From positions 124,001 through 188,000 of the forward strand of contig JACCGJ010001650.1 of the NCBI GenBank assembly GCA_013407085.1: a DNA stretch of 64,000 bases, written 5' to 3'. The notes beneath the pieces are model-generated. The model ran no database searches. It was not told where the DNA came from and worked only from the letters and a program-made list of their open reading frames with translations. Shown here piece by piece: positions 31,196-41,952 of this stretch. The stretch is from Atriophallophorus winterbourni. Lineage: Eukaryota; Platyhelminthes; Trematoda; Plagiorchiida; Microphallidae. Numbering within the stretch: position 1 is the stretch's first letter; every line of letters begins with the position of its first letter. The position numbers and the translations under genes were made by a program.

Positions 31196-32727
31196 GCTAC
31201 GATAAATCGAAAGGGAAAACATTGGAGGTTTAAATCTGGAGGACGGAAAATTAGTCGATACCGACCTGTCTAAGGCAAGTGCCTTCTCTAGGTTCTTCAG
31301 TGGGGTTTAGAGACGTGATAATTCTTTAATTGCACCGTCTAGCTCGTTTAATCTACTACCTGACGCTCTTGTACCAGATGAGTTGTCCTTCGTGGAATCC
31401 GACGTGTATGAAGCACTTATCTATGTTCACGTCAACAAAGCCGAGGGACCAGACGGTATCCACTCGATTATGATAAAGAATCTTGCCCCAGTGCTTACAG
31501 AACCCTTATGCAAGCACTTCAATTCATGCTTGAACAAGGGAGTGGTTCCTAGTGAGTGGAAAGAAGCCATAATCGTGCCAATACACAAGGGTGGTTGCAG
31601 CTCAACTGTTGGTAACTATAGACCTGTCAGCCTGACTAGCATCGTCTCAAAAGTAATGGAAAAACTGCTGCGTGACAAAATCTGTCAGCATCTTTGTCGG
31701 TATTCTCTACTGAGTGTTACTCAGCATGGATTTCTTAAGAATAGATCCTGCCAGACAAACCTTCTTAGTTTAATCAATACTGCCACTAAAAGGATGGATG
31801 AAGAGTAGCCTGTCGAAGCCCTCTACCTGGACTTCAGCAAGGCTTTTGATTCCGTGAACCACCGCCTTCTAGAGATTAAGCTAGCAGCAAAAGGCATTCG
31901 GGGTAGTCTACTTGCTTGGATAAAGGCCTTCCTAACAGGTAGGACATTTCGAGTTAGGGTAGGATCTACGCTGTCGAATGAAACCGACGTGATCAGTGGT
32001 GTACCCCGAGGTTCGGTACTTGGTCTTCTTCTATTCCTGATTTTCATTGATGACTTGTCCTCTGGATTGAAGTGCCCATGATTCATTTTTGCGGATGATG
32101 TGAAATTCATCGGATCAACGGACGAAGATACCTCGATGCACGACCTTGAACGGGTCATAAACTGGTCACACCAGTGGGACATCCCACTGAACCTTAATAA
32201 GATCCAACTCTTGTCAGCACTGGTTGATAAGATTTCATTTCAGGTGTCTGGCAATTCTCTCACTGTAAGCGCCACACAGCGTGTTAAGGATTTAGGAGTG
32301 CTAGTTAGGACTGAATTGAAATGGGAGTACCAATGCGCCGCTGTAGCTCAACGTTTTCGCAAATTCTCTTTCGGCTGAGATCCGTGTTATCCAGCAGAAG
32401 ACCCGATGTATTCCTGCCCCTTTACAAGGCATTAGTTCGGCCGCATTCAGAATATTGTGTCCAGGCGTGGTGACCTTACTACTACAACTCGAAAGCGTAC
32501 AGCGTCTCGCACCTCGCATGATTGATGGTCAGCTGGGGAAACCTTACGCTGCACGCCTAAATTCCCTAGATCTTTTTTCACTTAGGCGCCGTCGTTTTAG
32601 AGGTGACTTAATTGAAACCATTGAGATCTTGAAGGGGTTAAGTGGCGTTAGCATGACCGACTTCTTTGCCTCAAGTCCTGAGCTGGGCACCCGGGGCCAT
32701 TCACTCAAACTTGCTAAGGAGCGACGT

Positions 32728-33108
32728 TCTGTTCAGTTCAGTTCAGTTCAGTTTGCACAGGACGATATGTGGCAGAGTCGCCAATCGAGCGTCCAGATTT
32801 CTTCCGGTGGTATGCCAAAAAGAGCGCCACCACTTCAATCAAAATAGGTTCACAGATTTCTACTGGTAGGATGGTTACCTGGAATGTAGAGCAAAAACTC
32901 CCCTCACCAAAGGTGAGGAGACATTAGTGCATTTCAAAGACCAGGTAAATACAATATCATTACTCAATTAGGGGCAAAATGCAGTTAATAATGAGCTCCA
33001 TACGGCATCAAGTCTATTCTTGAAACACATTACAGAGTTGGAGTTCACGACATCTTCAGGTAGGCAGTTCCAGTAGCTTACTACTCTTTCACTGAAGAAG
33101 TGCTTACG
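32728..33108 (-). mobile_element. Antisense LINE A' 3' end inserted in A3
   Basis: It begins with TTCAG units, has the stem-loop at 32902-32918, and then on the minus strand the last codons of an ORF2 (33108-32985) reading KHFFSERVV-YWNCLPEDVV and a CFKNRLDAVW ending. That is the usual C-terminus of this LINE group. Family A sequence continues on both sides at the point matching 40915. The tail is the same subtype as the one inserted at 41780-41952 and differs from the A tail, hence A'. Confidence 0.8.
32902..32918 (-). promoter_or_regulatory. Conserved LINE 3' UTR stem-loop (A')
   Basis: CCTCACC-aaa-GGTGAGG on either strand: a perfect 7-bp stem with a 3-nt loop, the best-preserved example in the window. 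Confidence 0.65.
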
Positions 33109-33363
33109 ACCAGACTCCAGGAAAAACTTTTTCAGCCTCAGGGTGGTAAATTTCTGGAACCGGCTTTAAGAAGAACTTATATCCTGCAGTTCTGTCACTA
33201 GTTTCAAGCATGGTTTTGACCGCATCTGGGGTAAGCTTTTTCCTGAATTCTTCCCCTAATTTTTATGCAAGTTTAGGTTGTTCACCATTTTTATCGTTGT
33301 TTGGTAAGTGAGTAAATGCTAAAGTTCTGTTTGTTTAATACACAACTCTTCTTTTGCTGACCT

Positions 33364-33380
33364 CTCACCGTACTGGTGAG
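33364..33380 (+). promoter_or_regulatory. Conserved LINE 3' UTR stem-loop (A3)
   Basis: CTCACC-gtact-GGTGAG within the shared ACCTCTCACC...GGTGAGGAGAA context. Confidence 0.65.
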
Positions 33381-33509
33381 GAGAAATGTATTCCTATCTT
33401 TCCATAAACGAATGCTGTATCTCTTGATTGAATTTAGCCTTCAAAAAACGCAAATCAGCCTCGTGCATTACGCCCGAGGACAAACAGCTCTTAGGTAGCC
33501 CTTACACCG

Positions 33510-36289
33510 GGAGTCTGGACCCACATGTTAGTGCTCTTTTGTTCTTTACAAACGCTTGTAGCATAAGAAATAATTGGGCTGAACTCCTCTGTAGAGTTGA
33601 CGACACCCACTACAAAATTGTGGGTGTCACGGAATCACGGTTGTCTCATGATAACCACATACCAGCTCGCGGATAGGTTTAGCGCCGTGAGAAGCGATCG
33701 ACCTCTGGGTAAGCTAGCAGGAGGGGCGTTGCTCCTTATTGATAACGCTATTCCGTTCAAGAAACGTATTTCTTTTTCTACAACGAATGTGCAGATAATA
33801 TCTGCCTTGCTCATACATGGATGCACGCGTAAAGTTGAAAGCCGCATCTACCGTAGTTCGAGCACTAGTTTGGAAAAAGATGCTCTTTTGCAAATTCAGC
33901 TCTCGTCTCTTTTAGCCGTATCACCACGTGTTATAATCTTCGGCGATTTTATTCTACCCGACATAAACTGGGAGTACCAAACCTCACATGCTTCAGGAGT
34001 CGCGAACGATTTTCTGGACTGGTTACACTACCATGCACTTTACCAACACGTAAACGAACCAACTAGATTTCGCGAGGGTCAGTCTCCGTCAATTCTTGAC
34101 CTAGTTATTCCAACTTCTGGAAGCGGTATACAAAATTTGGTCTTACCGCCACCACTAGGAAAAAGCGACCACGTAGTGTTAGCCTGCGAGTTACTTCTGT
34201 CATTTGGTACACCCCCACTTTAGATGTCTCGAAGCTTCCATAGGATCCACCCTGCTCCCCTATTACAGGCAGGAGCGCTACTCCCATGGCAAAACATCGA
34301 CCATGTGGATGGGATGTGGGGGCAGATCAAGGAAAACATCCTTCAACTTCAGGATCGATTCGCTCCTCTCTTACCCGTTCGCAAAAAAGGTAAACCTCAA
34401 TGGTGGTCAGCCTCAGTTTCCCGTCACCGCGATGCAAAATGGAGGCGTTATAAGCTTACTCCCTCATGTGGGACTTGGGCCCGTTACAAAGAAGCGCGAA
34501 ACATAGCTGTTTCCAAGATACGTGCAGCAAAGATTTCTTTTGAAATGAGACTCGCTCAAGAGGCCCATACTCATCCGAAACGCTACTACAGCTACGTTCA
34601 ATCTAAAGGGTCAACACGAAAAGGTGTAGGTACCTTTAGAAGGGACGATGGATCAGCCGTCATTGCAAGCACTAAAAAGGCTCAATTGTTTTCCTCGCAT
34701 TTTCAAGGCGTACAACGCCGAGATTATAATTCGAATGCATCTGCGCCATCACTCCAATGTGTACTCTCTGCACTCACCTCACATTCGAGGTACACATTGT
34801 TGAGAATATATTGGCCAGCCTAACTCACAACAAGTCGGCAGGGCCCGATAGCATCCATCCACGAATGATCAGACTGCTAGCGCCTATGTTAGCTGTACCG
34901 ATCACAGAACTTTTCACATCATCACTCAGTCAGGGTACCCTTCCTTTAGACTGAAGAACAGCCGTTTTAGTACCTATCCATAAGGGAGGAGCTTCCTCGG
35001 CGGTCAATAATTACCGCCTGGTTAGCATCACTAGTGTACTATGTAAGGTTATGGAAAGATTGATCCGCGATAAAATATGTGGATATCTAACCAAACACTC
35101 TCTTTTGAATGGCGCACAACACCGCTTCCTAAAAGGTAGGTCATGTGTGACAAATTTGTTGAGCTTTGTTAACGAGGTTACTAAGAGGATGGATGATGGT
35201 ATAGCTGTAGAAGTATTCTATCTCGTCTTTAGTAAGGCTTTTGATTCAGTCAACCACAGGCTCTTGCTTCTCAAACTTTTAGCCATAGGAGTATCAGGGA
35301 ACCTTCTGGGCTGGATTCGAGCATTCCTTAGCGACCGTTCCTTTACTGTCAGGGTAGATGATACTTACTCCGCAAGTGCGCATGTAACGAGTGGGGTTCC
35401 CCAGGGCTCAGTCTTGGGGCCGTTGCTGTTCATCCTCCTCATTGATGATCTAGCCAACCAACTACGCTCACCCTGTTATATGTTTGCTGACGACGTTAAA
35501 ATTGTCGGTAGGTCGGATAACTCCGATCTGATAAATGATGTGGAAGCTGTAACAGCATGGGCGGGTAAGTCGGACCTTCCCCTTAATCTAGATAAGAGTC
35601 ACTTGCTCTCTACACTAGCAGACAACATGATTGTGTCTACGCCATCAGCTCACACGGAGTTCCGTAGGGTAAAGTCTACTAAGGACCTAGGAATCGTAGT
35701 CTCCGCAAACTTCAAGTTCGCTGACCAATGTGCTGCTGCAGCTCAAAGGGCCAGGAGGGAACTCTTTCGACTAGGTTCAGCCCTCACTTGCAGAAAAGCT
35801 GAGGTGCTATTGCCCCTCTACGAGGAAATAGTAAGGCCACATTTAGAATACTGTATTCAGGCTTGGAAGCCGTATTACCATAAGGATATAGTGCAGCTAG
35901 AAAAGTTACAGAAGCTGGCCACTCGCATGATCGAGGTGTTAGCACACACCAATTATGAAAATCTTCTATTAGCACTAGGACTTTTCTCACTTAGGAAGAG
36001 GCAACTTAGGGGGGATCTTATAGAGACCTTTAAGGTTGTCAAAGGATTAAGTTGTCTGGAATTCGATGACTTCTTTTGGTTCTCTCCTTTGGTTGGTACA
36101 CGAGGGCACAGTTTTAAGCTAAGTAAACAGCACATCAGGCTCGAATCCAGAACGCACTTCTTAAGCATCCGTATAGTAAACGCGTGGAACTCACTTCCCG
36201 CAGAACTAATCTTGGCAACTTCAGTAATTGCGTTCAAACATGGGCTGGACGAACGGTGGCAGGTGATCTTCCCGAAGCATTACCCATAA
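33510..36289 (+). pseudogene. LINE K1 ORF2 (endonuclease broken, reverse transcriptase open)
   Basis: Endonuclease motifs are FFTNACSIRNNW (33540), a VTESRLS form of ITETWL, IIFGDFILPDINW (33938), SILDLVI and GKSDHVVL (34165). Frameshifts lie near 33640, 34210 and 34780, and a stop at 34952. The last 412 codons (35051-36289) are uninterrupted, with NGAQHRFLKGRSC, LVFSKAFDSVNHRL where the motif A Asp is replaced by Val (normally LDFSKAFDS), GVPQGSVLGPLLFI (35394) and MFADDVKIVG (35480). The C-terminal RPHLEYCIQAW and FKHGLDERW are present. The motif A change alone would abolish polymerase activity. Confidence 0.83.
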
Positions 36290-36448
36290 GACTAAATCCC
36301 TCACTTTTATGATCAAAAAACACAAAAATATTCGAATAATATTTTGAAACATAAAAAAGAGTTTCTCTTTCATTTTTTCGCATTTGTGAAAATTAACTGC
36401 TGTCTATCGTCTTTTTCATTCGATTGGACAGCCAACATGCATAACTCT

Positions 36449-36463
36449 CTCACCTTTCGGTGA
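36449..36463 (+). promoter_or_regulatory. Conserved LINE 3' UTR stem-loop (K1)
   Basis: CTCACC-tttc-GGTGA followed by TGAGACA; same place after ORF2 as in family A. Confidence 0.58.
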
Positions 36464-36490
36464 TGAGACATCTCCCATCTTTCATTCACG

Positions 36491-36832
36491 GTTACACACG
36501 CCTGTGTTACTTACGAATCAATCCTGGTAGTGGTGAGTGTTTTCAAGCACACCTCCGAAAGAATCTTGGCACTCATTTCGACTTGTTCGACTATCGCCCT
36601 GTGATACTGATACTTCTGGTTCTTGTTTCCGATACAAAACCGATCGTAACGCTTGTTTTAAAATACAGCGTATGCTCAAACAGGAGTTTGACTTATAATA
36701 ATATATATTCTTGGACACCCAAGGCATGTAATACATGATCAGTTTATCAAAATTGGAACAGCGAAAGAAAATATAACGGCTCGTTAGCCACATACTGTCC
36801 TGTGTAAACTAAACTCTTACGCCTGTATTACT
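36491..36832. repeat. Composite 342-bp tandem unit, copy 1
   Basis: The unit contains, in order, about 120 bp of unknown origin, about 85 bp of family A ORF2 (matching 39237-39320), a minus-strand F segment (36692-36760) and a family A 3' terminus (ctcgttagccacatactg then ACTAA units). The mosaic suggests template switching between retroelement RNAs. Open frames of 91 codons on the minus strand in both units are by-products. Confidence 0.72.
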
Positions 36833-37165
36833 GTTACACACGCCTGTGTTACTTACGAATCAATCCTGGTAGTGGTGAGTGTTTTCAAGCACACCTGCGA
36901 AAGAATCTGGGAACTCATTTCGACTTGTTCGACTATCGCCCTGTGATACTGATACTTCTGGTTCTTGTGTCCGATACAAAACCGATCGGAACGCTTGTTT
37001 TAAAATACAGCGTATGCTCAAACAGGAGTTTGACTTATAATAATATATATTCTTGGACACCCAAACCATGTAATACATGATCAGTTTATCAAAATTGGAA
37101 CAGCGAAAGAAAATATAACGCCTCGTTAGCCACATACTGTCCTGTATAAGCTGAACTGAACTGAA
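36833..37165. repeat. Composite 342-bp tandem unit, copy 2
   Basis: Same order as copy 1 with a few percent difference by eye. It ends in three clean CTGAA units at 37149-37163. Confidence 0.72.
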
Positions 37166-37385
37166 CTGGAATGACCGAAGTGAGCGGGATTTTTAAACAT
37201 TTTTTCCGTTCAACAAGGGGAACGAATATACAGTAAGTAAGAAAAAAATCCTAATGTCTAATAACAGTAAAGTTTTATTCAAATTTTGTCAGAATTCACG
37301 AATTGCAAGGATGGGAATACATGGAGAACATAAATGGAAGGTAATTATGGAAAACGTGGAGTGAACTGCAATAAATTGTCATAAA
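37166..37385 (-). repeat. Probable LINE family E 3' end, decayed
   Basis: The segment gcgggatttttaaacatt and following text resemble the family E terminus at 41438-41520 in order, though diverged. It lies tail to tail with the composite unit. Confidence 0.45.
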
Positions 37386-37498
37386 AAAATGATAAAAAAA
37401 TTATATAATAATAATAATACTATATTATTGGTAAACCAAGGCATGCAAAACATGATCAGGTTATCAATGTGTACAAAATAAATAAATTGTAAAAATGG
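37386..37498 (-). repeat. Short repeat F
   Basis: Nearly the same as 10440-10550: TAA units, then actatatt, ggtaaaccaaggcatgcaa and the end gtaaaaatg. It directly precedes the truncated 5' end of LINE A1. Confidence 0.72.
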
Positions 37499-38144
37499 AA
37501 ATGTTGCTGGCTCACCCGATCTGGATAAAATTATCCAGGAATTAAACGGTTTGCGTAAGCAAGTTGAGTCACTTAATGGCACTTCTTATTACTCTTCAAA
37601 AACTAGAACCCGAAATGTTCTAGTTTTCAATCGTGCGGAGCCTTTTATTAGGGAATCTAAAAGTCGAAGAGATTTTGATCGCAGATGTATTAGCGATCTC
37701 ATCCGGATGGTAGGTCTAAAGCCTGCTACTCCCACGGTGCGAGTTCACCGTGTAGGGAGATGGAAGATGGATAACCGCCCTAGGCCGATACTGGTAGAAT
37801 TCAAGTACCAGGCGGATCGGGATGCGTTATTGTCTAGGGCTGAATACATCGCCACAACAACTCTAGACAAGCTTCAGGTTAAGCCAGACAACCCTCCATC
37901 TCATATTAGACAAAACCCTTCCGCTCCACATAGGAGAAACTTCGCTTTAAGGACATCTGCTATCCGTAAGACTGATGCAAACCGTAGCGCTAGTGGATCC
38001 GTTAAGATCTTACCGAAAAGCTCATCGCTACGAGTCTGGCTGTCCGGATTAGACGACGTTGACGCGCTTATCGAAAATGAAGATGGGAGCCAAGCAAATT
38101 TCTCCAGTTGTTGCTCTTCGATAGAGGCCGGCCTCAATCTTTAG
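37499..38144 (+). CDS. LINE A1 ORF1, N-terminally truncated, 215 codons open
   Basis: The frame is open from the F junction. It starts GNVAGSPDLDKIIQELNGL, a coiled-coil-like stretch with Leu/Ile spacing. A basic domain with NVLVFNRAEPFIRESKSRR and VHRVGRWKMDNRPRPILVEF follows, alike to family C ORF1. The last third is rich in Ser, Asn and Arg and contains the odd VWLSGLDDVDALIENEDG segment. Any zinc finger upstream is lost. By analogy with CR1-group LINEs it would bind element RNA. The true start codon is not in the window. Confidence 0.65.
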
Positions 38145-38259
38145 TCAACGGTCCGTAACACCCATGCAAGAGGTCGTTGAACCAGATACTCCTGCTTTAA
38201 GTAGCACGCCAAAAAACGTGCACCTCCCTCGGGTGCTTCGACCGAGGGCCAATCAGGGT

Positions 38260-41069
38260 TAGTTTCAGAAGCACGCAAAACCAGCGCCCCAGTGCTGTAC
38301 GCTAATGTGTGCAGCATAAGGAATAAGTGGGCTGACCTCTCTCTTCGTGTGGCTGAGTTGCACCCCCGGGTTATAGCGCTTTCTGAGACATGGCTGTCTG
38401 CGCTTGACGATGTGCCAACAAACATCAGCGAGCAGTATCTCGTCATTAGATGCGATAGACCTGGCGACAGGAGAGGCGGTGGCGTTGCACTCCTCCTAGA
38501 GTATGGCTTGCACAATACAGGAACGGGTATATCCCTAACCAGTGTAAACGTCCAAGTTGTTACGAGTATCCTGACTTGCTACAAGTCAGCCCTCGCAATT
38601 GCTTGTGTCTACGTCACACCCAGTGCAGCCCAGCAGGAGATTACACAGCTGATTGAGACGCTCGACAGGTTGTTTCAATCAGCTCCCAGCGTACTCATCT
38701 TAGGTGATTTCAACCTCCCGGACATAAATTGGGCCGTCTCTGTAGGTTTAGTCACCAAGCAATCCGAAATGTTTCTCGAATGGCTCCATGATCATGCGCT
38801 GCATCAGCATGTGAGTGATCCTACGAGGTTTCGTAATGGATGTACTCCATCCACTCTCGACCTAGTATTGTCGTCCCAGCCCGAAGCCGTTAGATTCTTA
38901 AAATACCTACCACGCTCGGCAAAAGCGATCACGTAATGATAAGCTTCGAAGCGGTACTGCGGTTTCACAAACCTACTGCTCGCCCTAGACGAAATTTTAG
39001 GCTTGTAGACTGGGATTTTCTTCTACAGACTTCAAAATCTTTCTTTCAGTTCTCTAACGATTTTAATGTAAGTGAAAACTGGGATAGAATTTGTAAATAT
39101 CTTAAGGAGTTACAAGACAAGCACGCTCCGCTGCAAGTCGTGAAAAAGCATCATAGGCCGCCCTGGTGGACTCCTCGAGTTCGTCGGTCTACCCGAAAAC
39201 GAGATCGTTTATGGCGGCAATATAAGCTATCTCTTACTTCTGGTTCTTGGGTCCGATACAAAACCGCTCGGAACTCTTGTGTTAAAATACAGCGTTTGCT
39301 CAAACAGGAGTTTGAGTTATCCTTAGCTAGGGATGCTAAATCCAATCCCAAAAGATTTTATAGCTACGCTCAATCGAAAGGAAAAACCAGGGAAAACATT
39401 GGAGATTTAAATCTGGAGGACGGAAAAGTAGCCGATACCGACCTGTCTAAGGCGAGTGCCTTCTCTAGGTTCTTCAGTGGCGTTCAAAGACGTGATAATT
39501 CTTTAATTGCTCCGTCTAGCTCGTTTAATCTCTACCTGGCGCTCCTGCACTAGATGAGTTGTCCTTCATGGAATCCGAGGTGTATGAAGCACTTATCCAT
39601 GTTCGCGTCAACAAAGCTGAGGGACCAGACGGTATCCACTCGATTATGCTAAAGAATCTTGCCCCAGTGCTTACAGAACCCTTATGCAAGCTCTTCAATT
39701 CATGCTTGAACATGGGAGTGGTTCCTAGTGAGTGGAAAGAAGCTATAATCGTGCCAGTACACAAGGGTGGTTGCAGCTCAACTGTTGGTAACTATAGACC
39801 TGTCAGCCTGACTAGCATCGCCTCGAAAGTAATGGAAAAACTGCTGCGTGACAAAATCTGTCAGCATCTTTGTCGGCATTCTCTACTGAGTGTAACTCAG
39901 CATGGATTTCTTAAGGGTAGATCCTGCCTGACAAACCTTCTTAGTTTTCTCAATACTGCCACTAAAAGGATGGATGAAGGGAAGCCTGTCGAAGCCCTCT
40001 ACCTAGACTTCAGCAAGGCTTTTGATTCCGTAAACCACCGCCTTCTAGAGATTAAGCTAGCAGCAAAAGGCATTCGGGGTAGTCTACTTGCTTGGATAAA
40101 GGCCTTCCTAACAGGTAGGACATTCCGAGTTAGGGTAGGATCTACGCTGTCTAATGAAACCGACGTAATCAGTGGTGTACCCCAAGGTTCGGTACTTGGT
40201 CCTCTTTTATTCCTGATTTTCATCGATGACTTGTCCTCTGCATTGAAGTGCCCATGCTTCATTTTTGCGGATGATGTTAAATTCATCGGATCAACGGACG
40301 AAGATACCTTGATGCACGACCTTGAACGGGTCATAAACTGGTCACATCAGTGGGACCTCCCACTTAACCTTAATAAGAGCCAACTCTTGTCAGCACTGGT
40401 TGATAAGATTTCAGTTCAGGTGTCGGGCAATTTCTCACTGTAAGCGCCACACAGCGTGTTAAGGATTTAGGAGTACTGGTTAGGACGGACTTCAAATGGG
40501 AGGACCAATGCGCCGCTGCAGCTCAACGTGCTCGCAAAGTTCTCTTTCGGCTGAGATCCGTGTTATCCAGCAGAAGACCCGAGGTATTCCTGCCCCTTTA
40601 CAAGGCATTAGTTAGGCCGCATTTAGAATATTGTGTCCAGGCGTGGTGCCCTTACTACAAGAAGGACATCGTTCGACTCGAAAGCGTACAGCGTCTCGCA
40701 ACTCGCATGATTGAGGGTCAGCGAGGGAAACCTTACGCTGCACGCCTAAAGTCCCTAGATCTTTTTTCACTTACGCGCCGTCGTTTGAGAGGTGACTTAA
40801 TTGAAACCTTTAAGATCTTGAAGGGGTTAAGTGGCGTTAGCATGACCGACTTCTTTGCCTTAAGTCCTGAGCTGGGTACCCGGGGCCATTCACTCAAACT
40901 TGCTAAGGAGCGATGTCGGCTAGACTCCAGGAAACACTTTTTCAGCCTCAGGGTGGTAAATTTCTGGAACCGGCTTCCAGAAGAACTTATATCCTGCAGT
41001 ACCGTGTCTAGTTTTAAGCAGGGGTTGGACCGCAACTGGGGTAAGTTGTTTCCTGAATACTCGCCTTAA
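38260..41069 (+). pseudogene. LINE A1 ORF2, three single-base frameshifts
   Basis: The endonuclease has LYANVCSIRNKWADL (38298), ALSETWL, RGGGVALLLEYG, LGDFNLPDINW (38700), STLDLVLS (38850) and SAKAIT. That last segment is out of frame because one base is missing near 38911 relative to 30625-30645. The second piece (38936-39553) ends at another one-base change near 39540. The third (39559-40443) has AEGPDGIHS, NYRPVSLTS, LDFSKAFDSVNH, GVPQGSVLGPLLFL and FIFADDVKFIG. A third missing base near 40433 precedes the C-terminal piece (to 41069) with FFSLRVVNFWNRLPEELI. Apart from these indels all catalytic motifs are intact. Confidence 0.88.
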
Positions 41070-41427
41070 TTGCTTTACAAGCTTAGGTTTTTCATTTTTT
41101 AGCGTTATCCCGTAAATATACTGAGGGCTAGAGTTCTGTGTGTTTTTTAATTTTTATTATACACAATGCTACTTCAGCTAACCTCTCACCGTGCCTGTGA
41201 AGAGAAACTGCTTTTTCATTTTTCAGCATCGGCTATAACGCGGTGCTTCCTAAGTTCAACCCGGATATTCTCTTGGCTTCGCGATCGGCGAAGATTTCAA
41301 ACAGACAAAAAGAATATACGTTTTGGCAGTGGTGGGTGCTTCTCTGCAGCTTTTCACCGAAAGAAATTCTGGACGCTCGATTTGCTTGTTAGCCACATAC
41401 TGTCCTGTGCAAACTGAACTGAACTTA
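41070..41427 (+). other. LINE A1 3' UTR with stem-loop and ACTGA end
   Basis: The stem-loop CTCACC-gtgcc-TGTGA at 41185-41201 is partly decayed. The last 75 bases before the ACTGA units (the ctttcaccgaaagaaattct block onward) are the part most conserved with A' and family C-adjacent tails. Confidence 0.7.
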
Positions 41428-41779
41428 ACCTTATCAAGCGGAATTTTTGAATATTTTTCCTTTTAATAAAGGATGGTAAATTTACAATAGTAAGAAAATT
41501 AATTTTTTCGCGCAATGTCACACAGTAATAAAGATTCATCTAGATTTCATCAAATTAAGCAAATAGAGAGGATCCGGTTTATTCTGGAGCAGAGATTGAA
41601 AAAAAGAAAAGAAAAGAAAAATTTTATAAAAGAAATGGTGCCCATGATGATTTAATTGTCACAGTAAAAATAAATTTCATGAAATAAGGAAAGTTCTTTT
41701 ATAAATATATAAATTGACTGCTTCGGGATGTTCGTGGATGTGATTGAAGAAACGTATATAAAAAACCGAAGTTGAATTG

Positions 41780-41952
41780 CCTCTCCTCACCTGTTGGGTG
41801 AGGGAGTTTTTCTGTTGCATTCCAGCCAAAGTCATACCAGAAGAATATTGAACCTACTATTCGAAGTGGTGGACGCTCTTTTGGCTTACCACCGAAAGTA
41901 TTCTGGACGCTCGATTGGCGACTGCCACATATCGTCCTGTGCTAACTGAACT
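41780..41952 (+). mobile_element. LINE A' 3' tail insertion in E2 (173 bp)
   Basis: It begins at the stem-loop CCTCACC-tgttg-GGTGAGG (41785-41803), runs through a block ending in ccaccgaaagtattctggacg, and ends with ACTGAACTG. GAATTG occurs at 41774-41779 and 41953-41958, and E1 reads straight through at 15120-15136. Only the 3' UTR was copied, an extreme 5' truncation starting at the stem-loop. Confidence 0.85.
41785..41803 (+). promoter_or_regulatory. Conserved LINE 3' UTR stem-loop (A' in E2)
   Basis: CCTCACC-tgttg-GGTGAGG, a 7-bp perfect stem lying within 5 bases of the start of this truncated insertion. Confidence 0.62.

Larger units (their letters stand above)
30424..33190 (+). pseudogene. 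LINE A3 ORF2, broken
   Basis: The endonuclease end (30424-30655) is followed by the linker (30655-30939), which stops at a TAA near 30937. The reverse transcriptase begins at 31383 with AEGPDGIHS, WKEAIIVPIHKGGCSSTVGNYRPVSLTS, then YLDFSKAFDSVNHRL, GVPRGSVLGLLLFL (an altered form of GVPQGSVLGPLLFL), and FADDVKFIGS near 32090. The C-terminal part (32350-32727) resumes after the antisense insertion at 33109 with KNFFSLRVVNFWNRL-like sequence. All motifs match A1, but many stops make it inactive. Confidence 0.8.
30416..33405 (+). mobile_element. LINE family A copy A3, 5' truncated, with two insertions
   Basis: It is collinear with A1 from the endonuclease GDFNLPDINW region (30424) through the reverse transcriptase to the 3' UTR. 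An F repeat (31083-31195) and an antisense A' LINE tail (32728-33108) are inserted in it. The 3' UTR has the shared stem-loop at 33364-33380 and is then cut at about 33405 by LINE K1. Premature stops are at 31806 (TAG) and 32079 (TGA), with several frameshifts. Confidence 0.83.
33406..36490 (+). mobile_element. LINE family K copy K1, inserted in the A3 tail
   Basis: A CR1-like LINE related to A and C but distinct in sequence. A short ORF1 end (33406-33500) is followed by ORF2 (33510-36289) and a 3' UTR with the shared stem-loop at 36449-36463. It interrupts the A3 3' UTR. Its own end is not typical: after 36490 come two composite 342-bp units that finish in the A-type ACTGA end, and these may be its distal 3' UTR, duplicated. 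Confidence 0.75.
37499..41427 (+). mobile_element. LINE family A copy A1, the most complete family A element
   Basis: ORF1 (37499-38144, start missing), ORF2 (38260-41069, three single-base frameshifts) and a 3' UTR (41070-41427) that ends in ACTGA units. Family A copies or pieces elsewhere (1, 2640, 6328, 17863, 30416, 60022) align with it. Its 3' end meets the 3' end of LINE E2 in the opposite direction at 41428. Confidence 0.88.

Noticed and set aside
31052..31273. Open frame with a long poly-Ile run
   Set aside because: ATT microsatellite of repeat F inside LINE A3; not a protein.
36521..36600. Possible RNA polymerase III A-box and B-box in the composite unit
   Set aside because: tggtagtggtg and gttcgactatc only loosely fit the consensus and no tRNA-like fold is apparent; kept out of the features.
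36518..37135. Two nearly identical 91-codon minus-strand frames that might be a duplicated small gene
   Set aside because: They follow from the 342-bp tandem duplication of retroelement pieces and run antisense to recognisable LINE A ORF2 sequence.
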